64,000 bases of DNA from contig VZRR01010237.1 in the NCBI GenBank assembly GCA_013398015.1, positions 1 through 64,000 of the forward strand, written 5' to 3'. Every line of letters starts with the position of its first letter. Positions within the stretch are counted from its first letter, which is position 1. Made by a program: the position numbers and the translations under genes. Of this stretch, positions 56,401 to 64,000 are shown one piece after another. This stretch comes from Oreocharis arfaki (lineage: Eukaryota > Chordata > Aves > Passeriformes > Paramythiidae). The notes below the pieces were generated by a model, which was not told the DNA's origin, did no database searches, and saw nothing but the letters and a program-made list of their open reading frames with translations.

Positions 56401-58279
56401 CTAACCCCAAAGTTTAGTACAATGTAGCCCATACAACCTTGTGGGGAAAAATAAAATAAAAACTGTAGCCTTCATCGTGCAGGACTGTGTTCCACCTGCA
56501 TGTGTTTGGTCATCTCTTCTCTCCCCAGTTTCTGCGGGGGAAGCCAAACAGTGCTGTCAGTTCTGGGAGTCAGCAGAAATTCAAGGTGACTGACTTGAGA
56601 CCACACTATAAATTAAGCTTTTAGCAAACCACAGGCATTTTTCTGGACTGGATACAGACGCAGACGAGGTTATGGCCCCAACGTGAGTCCAAAAGGAAGA
56701 GCAGCACGAGGAGGGAGGCGTTGCCCCAGTGAATGTCAAACATTGCAGCTATGCAGGAGTGGCCGACCTGCAGCTCACGTCTGTCTGCTGTTTTATCTGA
56801 AAAAAAACTTTCCCAAGATGAGGCACATTCTCTCAGATGTAAACTGAATTGTGAAAGTACAGAAGAATGTATGATCTGGGCCGCACTGATTTTTATAAGC
56901 TTGATTTGTAATGTTTTATACGCACAAGAATTACAATACCATTGGTCTTGGATTCTTAAACTGTAGGGTTGGAGTAGTCTGCAGGTTGAAATTGCAAATT
57001 GGTGAGCGCTGTGAGAGGTGAGACAGAGAAACTTTGTGTGTTTAGAAATATACTTCAAACTCTTTATTCACCAGGGTTTCAAAATCGATAGAAATCCATG
57101 CTAACAAAATAAACCACCACAGCTGTCAAGTACGGCTTACGATGTCAACATGCAGATTTTTGGGAAATGCTTTGATCTGTATCGATTCATGAAAGCCATG
57201 CAGGAGATTAAAAATTCGGTGTACTCCTTGGACATTTTCTCACTTAATCTCCATCTGCTACAGAAGCAGTCGCTGGCTTGAGACTGATAGCATTCCCTCC
57301 AGGGCCACAGTGCACTTATCCTTAATCATCAAGGTGAACAATGCTCCCCTCGGGGCAGTACCTTTCTTCAGGTGAAATTCATCCTGAGATTCTTGGTATT
57401 GAGAGAGGCTCCCTGAAGGAAGGGCTGCAAAAAAGAGTTGCAGTTTTCTGAAATGCATCCAGTGACGGAAGTTAAAAATTGCCTGCTTTGGTTTGCAAAG
57501 GTGCAGTGAGTGACTTTTGATCCCAGGCAGATGAAGGAAGGGTTTTACATGTCATCACATCCCTGCTTATGTTTTGGGTTGTATTTTCTTTTTCTCTCTG
57601 TCTTACCCACACACAGACAGCTGCAATCAAGGTTGAAAAAAGCCCATCTGGATTAAAATACAGTTTATAACTAATCCAAAAGCAAAATTAAAGCCAATAT
57701 TCAACTACTTTACAGATAGTGTGCATATACCTTCATGCATACATAAATATCTTGCAACTCTTTGGTACAAGTGTGTCATGTAAAGCACTATATCACTAAC
57801 CAATGTTCCCATGATTCACAGGTAGAAAAAAAGACTAATGACTAAACACTGAAGAAAAATAACTCAAAACAGCACTGGTAAGGTACAATAAATTTGCGCT
57901 GAAGTTACACTATAAATTGTTAGTGTAAGGCAGAATTTTGACAGAAACCTTGGAGATCATCTAGGGCTAGGAAGGTGAGGGAAAAACCTCTTCCACCTGC
58001 CTCCACTCAGTTTTTAGCTGGATATCCTCTGTAGCGGTCAGTGACAGAAGCAGCACGGAGTGGCCACGACCCTGTAATTAAAAAAAAAAAAAAAAAGACG
58101 GTCACTTTTGCAGCTGTTCCTTGGGGGTTTTCAGGGCTGTGCTTCTGGGAGAGAACTGGACACTGCTGGTTGTTATAACACACAAAATGCTCTATTTTCC
58201 AGGACTGAGAAATATCTCTTTTGCTCCCTCCTAGGGTTTGAAAATTCTTCCCTGATCCTGCGTTGTTTGGAGAGTGATG
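53481..58279. other. Upstream intergenic DNA, no gene recognised
   Basis: Contains scattered open frames below 150 codons, an A-tract at 58078-58096 and one coding-like small ORF (57150-57281). No recognisable protein domain, tRNA or rRNA was seen. Confidence 0.5.
57150..57281 (+). other. Small coding-like ORF of 43 codons, unidentified
   Basis: Reads MQIFGKCFDLYRFMKAMQEI and ends LLQKQSLA before TGA. It is unusually protein-like for intergenic DNA, with mixed hydrophobic and charged residues. It could be a conserved noncoding element or chance; no family is recognised. Confidence 0.2.
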
Positions 58280-58450
58280 CTGTCTAGGGCAAGGGTGGAG
58301 TCACCATCCCTGGAGGGATCTAAAAGTCATGTAAATGTGGCACTTGCGGACATGGTTTAGTGTTGGGCTTGGCAGTGCCGGGTTAGCAGTTGGTCTCGAT
58401 GATCTCAAGGGTCTTTTCCAACTTAAATTATTTTGTGATTCTCCGATTCT
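58280..58450 (+). mobile_element. CR1 LINE 3' fragment, plus orientation
   Basis: Landmarks in order: GTGGAGTCACCATCCCTGGA, ATGTGGCACTTGCGGACATG, GTTTAGTG, CTTGGCAGTG, GGTCTCGATGATCTCAAGG, GTCTTTTCCAACTTAAAT and a degraded GATTCTCCGATTCT end. It belongs to a different CR1 subfamily from the 1473 copy, as judged from the GGACATGGTTTAGTG segment. Confidence 0.9.
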
Positions 58451-61400
58451 TCTCGTATTCTTTCAGCAGCTGCCTGTGAAACAAGAAGTCAGTAATTACA
58501 AGAGTTCTTCCATGATGTTTCCTTCTGCACTTGTGACAGGGTATGAAGGAGAAAAACCTCTGGCAAACAAGAAATTCCTGTTGAGAGGGAGGGAAATTAC
58601 AATGCTGGGCTCTGTCTGCTCAGTAATTGCAGACTGGCTGCATGGGGGTTGGTGGACGTGGAGCGTTTAGCAGCCTTGTTAGCACCTGGTTCATCCTGTG
58701 TTTAACTTGGTTAACTATTGCCTCATCTGGAAGTGACATTAAGGTGTTAAAAGCTGCGTTATTATTAACAATCGTGTCTGCTTACAGCCTGTATCCCCGA
58801 ATCCATTTTATCCGCTGCTCTGCCATTACTTTCCTCTTCACACCTGTTCTCAGTTGCACGGATCAAGTTCTTCTCTATCTCGGCAGGATGGCTCCCTGCA
58901 GATGAAGTTTCGCAGGTCTTTTCTTAGGTTCCTACCGCACTCGGTGCCTCTTAAGAAGCAAAACGTCCAGTCAAAACAACACAAACGAAGCCAAAGTTAA
59001 GGCAGGCCGGCACAGGAATGTTTTATGGGAAATTGCAACACCCGCTTCGCAGTGAATTATTTCTTGTTTCAGAAATGCATGAAAACATGAAGCTGGGATC
59101 GCTTGGAAGGGAAACATGGGCAGCATGGAAAATATTTTACAGCTGTGTGTTGCTCTGGAGGCAGCAGACATTTTTCATAGTTAAAAAAAAAACCCAACCA
59201 AATTGAAGGGGCATTGAGCTGAACCGTAGATAAGCGAGCACCAGGGCCACAGCACTCGGTGCAGCTCGGCTGGGTGAAAGCCTCTGCGATGCATCACCCG
59301 AGGACACCCCTGCTTGCAGCAGCTTCCCTTCCTGCTCGTGCTGCTCTGAAATCAGACACATGGCATCAATGGAGCCAGAGCGCGGATCACTTCCACTCGG
59401 CACACACTGCTTTCCCCACGGAGTAGTTCTCAGTTCCTCCTTTCTCTTTCCGGCTGCCGGGTTTGTGTCTGCCCTGAGACGTGCGGTGGGGCAGCCCTGC
59501 ACTGCAGCAAAACCCTTCTCTGTGCGTGTTCCGGAGCAAGCGTGAGCACAGGAGTGCAGAGAACTTGATTTGCAGTGAAACCGCTTGGTAGAGCAACCCG
59601 GCACGATTTACATGCGGCTGACGTGCGGATCACTATAAGCTGTGACAGAGGAGGGGTTTTTTTTTGCACATCACAAACCCACAAATCTGTCACTTCTATG
59701 CAGAACCACGTGCTGCTTCTCCCACGCAGGCTGATGGGGCCAGACAACCCCGTGAGCTGAGGTGATGCTTAGCTCCCTGTGGGCAGTGACCACCCCAACG
59801 CCACCTGCGAGTGTCCAGTGCCCTGTGCCGTGTTGTGCAGGTGGCAGAAACTCCATCTGCAGACACACCACGGCTGTCACAAACGTGGGCGGGTGGCAAA
59901 TGTACTTCCGTTCTGGCGGAACTTAGGTTGTGTGCACAGCAGCCCCAAATGTTGCAAAATCCGATGTAATTCAAGCCACTGTGGAGCAGCAGAGGAATAA
60001 CAGGAAGCCCTCTGCTTGAGGAAATGAATTTGTGTTGTGTGGAGTGCCTTGTGATGGCTCTGCCCAGGACAGAGGCACCGTGCCCAGGCTTGTGCTGCCA
60101 GAACCAGCCTGGCCACCCCTGCTCACGGTGACTCTGTGCTCTGCCCTGGCACCAGCAGAGCACCCCTGCCCCGTGTCCAAATTCCCAGTCTACTTCTGAA
60201 CGAGGGGCAGAGAAGCTCCCTGGCAGGGGAGTGGGGCTGGACCCCCAGATCCATGCGGGGAGGTGGGTGACACCCTCACCCCGTGCCTGCTGCTCCCCTC
60301 ACAGCTCTGCTGTGACTCACCCCAGTGAGCTCCATGACAGATCTGTCCTGCTCTGCTCTCCTGAGGCTCCAGGCCAGCAGCACAGAAGCTTTGGGGGGGA
60401 GTAAAAACCTAAATAATTAATGTGCAATCATTAAATGTGGCAAAAATAATGGCCTCGAGTGAGAAAATGAACGCATCCTGCTGTTAAGACTCTGAAAATA
60501 GACGATAGTTTTGCAAATAACACAGTGTGAACGCAAATGTCCACCTACTAGGGGCACCAGGAGTCAAAATCCTCATCCACTACTCAGAATTTGCCATAAA
60601 TGGAGGAAATCTGGCCACTTGTTCTTGCCAGGGACCTCCTTCAAACCTCACTGCAAATATTGGCTTCCCACTGCCCTCAGTGTGTTCTAGATCAAGTCCA
60701 AAAAAGATTATTTCTGCAACAGTGAAGTGTGGAAACAGTACTTTGCATGAGCTGGGTCAAGACACCTGCACCTCTGAAAATCCCCTTTCTCCCAGTAGGG
60801 GAAAAACCGGGAAAAAATTGATAAACCGTGATAACAACATCTGTTATCTTCTAAAAAAAGGACTCCGGAAATCTCTGCCAGCATTGTGTGCTGCTGTCAG
60901 AAGATACCTGATCCTTTTGGATCCCAAACCCGCTGCCAGTGGTTGCAAGCTGGCTGGTAACTTGTGAAGAGCAAGGAGTTAAAGAGCTCGGTGCCAGCGT
61001 GCCTTTATCTGCGCAGCAACGCCGGCAGGGGCGTTTCCTCCACATCCTCTGCCTCTGCTGCCCCGGCATGTGGGTTTTACAGCGAGAGTCGGGCACTGGC
61101 TCCGCATTCCGGGGAGAGCATCCCTGGGGAGCCAGGACACCTCTGGGGACGGGAAATATTCGGTACAGCCCGTAAAACAAAGTGCGAACGGGAATTCCAC
61201 AGGACTGTAGGGGAACTTGGGGAAACTACGGCAGTGGTGCGAGGCGGGGAGCAGCCCTTTGCTTGGACAATGGCTTATCTCTGGGGACAGGGTTCCCAGG
61301 GCTGGACGGGGGTGGGTTAGTGGCTGCCGGATGATTTTCCTCCCTCTGACCGCAATCCTGCCGTTCCCCGCTGCTCCTCGCAGTCTGCGTTCCGCCGTGT

Positions 61401-64000
61401 TTACGGAGCAGCTCTTCATGAGATGCACAAGGCGTGACTCACCCGCAGCAGTGCCCGGGCTCTGGCAGAGCTGGGTTGTTGAAGCTGAAACTTTCCTTTC
61501 CCTACCCTGACTCTGCAGACGAGCCGGGCTCCGCTGCAAGGACCTGTTGACAAGACTGTGCCTGTACTCTTTTGTTTTTCTTGTTTGTCTTGCCAGAAAT
61601 CCTGTGCGGGAGGGTTCTCAGGAGTCGTTCTCGCTCGGATCTGAGTTTCTGAGCAGAGAAACAACATGTTTGGGATGAGTTGGGCACTACTGTGCTTGTG
61701 CTGTCGGGGGTGTCTCCCTCCTGTCGGCGGTTCTGCACTGCCTCCCCTCCTCTCCATCTCCTCACCATGTGGTCCAGGGCTCTGTAAAATACCCAAAATC
61801 AGCTACACCACACACCCAGGTGGTGCCAGATTTCATACCCTTGCCTTTCACAGCTGAAGATATCTGTAAGACATTTCTAGACTTCGCCCAGTAAATTTGA
61901 CCATAGTGCTTTTCTTTTCTTTTTTCTTTTTTTTTCTTTTTTTCCTTTTTTTTTTTTTTTTTTTGGTGACTTTTGGATGCTTAGAATTGTCCTACTGGAA
62001 GTGCAGGTTCATTCAAGGTATTAACTCATACCTGGGTTAATATTTGCCTTACACAGACTTTTGTCTCCTTGGCACCACATCCTCCAGAAAGGGTCCATGA
62101 TGTCCCCTGGTTTCTACCATTCCTGGACATCGAATCAGCATCAACAAAGCATCATTACTTTGGTTAAATTATATTATTCAGCTTTTTTTTCTGATACTCT
62201 GGTGACGTGTGTGAGTTTCAAGCATCTCCCTGCCCTACTGAGAAATACTGAAAGACGTGGCAGAAAGACAGAATGTGAGGAATTTAAGCTCTTAGGCCTA
62301 CAGAGCCCTTTCAGCTGCTCAAAATGGCTCCGAACATCAGTGGCATGGTAGTGGTGGGTTCTCCTGCCCAGTGGTACACTGTGTCCCAGCTTGTGTCTCC
62401 TCTTCTCCAGGCTGCCCCAGGAGGACAGCAGGCTTTGATTTTTGCTGCCTCTTCTCTGGGGAACTCCCTTTACCCCGCTGGGGCCGTGACTCATTTCCTC
62501 CCTGTGGCTCATCTCATCCTGTTTGCTGCCAGAGCTTACAGCTCCCTCTTCCCCTCTGCAGCAGCAAAACTTGTTACAAAAACAAATGAAGCTATCACGT
62601 TGCTGGAAATCTTGTCCCCTTTCCTGCAGCATGCAGAGAGCCTTGTTTGTGAGGCTCTGTATTCAGCGGGACATGGGAGGAAAAGTGAGGAAAAAAATCT
62701 GGCTATCTGCATATGAAGTCATTTTATATTCCTGTGGGGAATGTGGGGGGAGGCTCAGGCAATAATAACTCAGATAGCAAACTAGCCTCAAGCTTCAGAT
62801 TTGTTGATATAAATTAAAAGCTCGAGTAGTGAATGAAGGCAGAAATAACCATGCTGGCAGTGCCAGTTCTTGCGGTGAGAGGCATCCTCAAAGTGAGCTG
62901 GCCAGGAAATTGGGGTGCACATTTCCCTGCCCTGTGGGTGGGACCCTACCCTTGCATTTGCAGCAGAACTTCTGCCTTGATGCTGTTCGAGATAGGTGAT
63001 CTTGCTTTGCCTAAGAAATGAATCCTTTCTGAGGTTGAAACCAAAAAATTTTAGTTATTATCTAGCCTTGACTAAATTTGTTTTCACCTGTCGCTCAGAT
63101 TCAGTTTGTGCCATTATTTCTATACATTTTGGAACAAGAGGCAAACAAAACTGAGTGGTAGGAATCTTAAAATTATGCAATCTCCTTTTACCATAACTTA
63201 ACTCTGGTATTTGGCTTCCTACAACTCAGGGGAAAATAAGGGCTTTTAGGATGGGTTTTCTTTTTTTTTTAATTCCTCATGTGCTCGTAAAGCTCACTGG
63301 TGATGTGCCAGTGAGGTTTTTCTTTTGCTTCTGTGAAGAGTTCCTAGACCTTGCCACATCCAAAGAGGTGGGCTGATGGATCCTGTAGCGAGCTGGGGCG
63401 ATGGATCCTGCAGCTGGAAATGAAGGATTGCCATCATGTTGGGCCTGAGATAGGATGCAGCTGGGCTATGAAAGGTGGAAAAATGGAAATCATTCTGTGA
63501 AATCAGTGTCCAGGCTGTTCTCAGGTCATGTGGAGAGAGACACATGGAGAAACTGTCAGTCCTCTTACAACTGAGAGAGAGAGCAATCTGCTGTGGACTC
63601 CACCAGATGCATTCTGGTTTTTCAGACTTCAATTCAGTTTTAACAGGTAAAAGGTTCACTGCTGTAAATAAAAGCATCAATGTTCTAACCTCAGAACTGA
63701 TTGAAATTAAAATTTGATGCACAGGGTGTTCTGCCAGTGTACATGTGAGGACACAGCTGAAATGTCACAAATACAGAGCCTGTTTAATTTTTAAATTTTT
63801 TTTTCCCCGAAATACATTTACTACTAATTGCAGACTTGAGCCAAACTGGCAGAAGAGGGATTGTAGTCATGGGGCATAGTCTGTTGATTCATTCCTTATT
63901 TTCTCTTGAAATACTTAAAATATGTGCCACCTGGTGAGGTCATGGGATCTGCTTGATATTTTTAAAATTTTTACTCAGTTTCCATTCTCTTTTTCTTTTC
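58451..64000. other. Upstream intergenic DNA, no gene recognised
   Basis: Includes a moderately GC-rich stretch (about 59.2-61.5 kb) and a T/C-rich tract at 61910-61964. The open frame at 62324-62716 (130 codons, plus) has no recognisable domain. In mammals PCSK1 lies upstream of CAST in divergent orientation, but none of its exons is seen here. Confidence 0.5.
61910..61964. repeat. T-rich (CTTTT)n-like tract
   Basis: A pyrimidine run with CTTTT iterations ending in about 20 Ts. Confidence 0.9.

Noticed and set aside
62324..62716. 130-codon plus-strand frame beginning MAPNISGMVV
   Set aside because: It reads somewhat protein-like, but I recognise no domain, it overlaps other open frames and I see no promoter or splice context. 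A translated search would be decisive.

Overview
The window is vertebrate nuclear DNA, almost certainly from a bird. It has large introns with GT-AG splice sites, CpG-island promoters, chicken-repeat-1 (CR1) LINE 3' ends and abundant G/T- or A/C-type simple repeats. One gene dominates it: CAST, calpastatin, the endogenous inhibitor of calpain-1 and calpain-2. It is read on the minus strand from about 52.8 kb down to about 1.77 kb. CAST is Z-linked in chicken (established knowledge), so Z linkage here is an inference.

Layout. 1-260 is a GC-box and CCAAT-box island of an unidentified promoter. 1473-1645 is a CR1 fragment. About 1775-3128 is the proposed 3' UTR exon of CAST. 3671-21460 holds 25 closely spaced coding exons: the four inhibitory domains, the C-terminal tail and part of the leader. 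25788-52790 holds the widely spaced N-terminal exons 4, 3 and 2 and two alternative first exons (1a, 1b). Those two lie in a CpG island at about 52.1-53.0 kb that is interrupted by an 84-base assembly gap. 53-64 kb is upstream DNA with one CR1 fragment, a degenerate minisatellite and no gene I can recognise.

The reconstructed protein is 772 residues from first exon 1a (768 from 1b). It has an N-terminal XL/L leader followed by four inhibitory repeats. Each repeat is encoded by the same five-exon cassette (A, B, short linker, C, inter-domain linker), and every coding intron is phase 0. Three promoter arrangements known in mammals seem to be present. Exon 1a starts MSAPG (mammalian MSQPG type). 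Exon 1b starts MAFARWWY (mammalian MAFASWWYK type). A CpG island inside intron 3 (about 35.27-35.71 kb) lies upstream of an in-frame Met in exon 4 (MKPSETR, compared with mammalian MNPTETK), which suggests a short 'type III' form of about 699 residues.

I did not find a new multi-gene system. The points most worth a second look are the conserved triple-promoter architecture, non-consensus calpain-binding loops in domains 1 and 4, a cysteine kept in all four C subdomains, the promoter-like island at the left edge, and some unexplained repeats and small coding-like ORFs in intron 3 and upstream.
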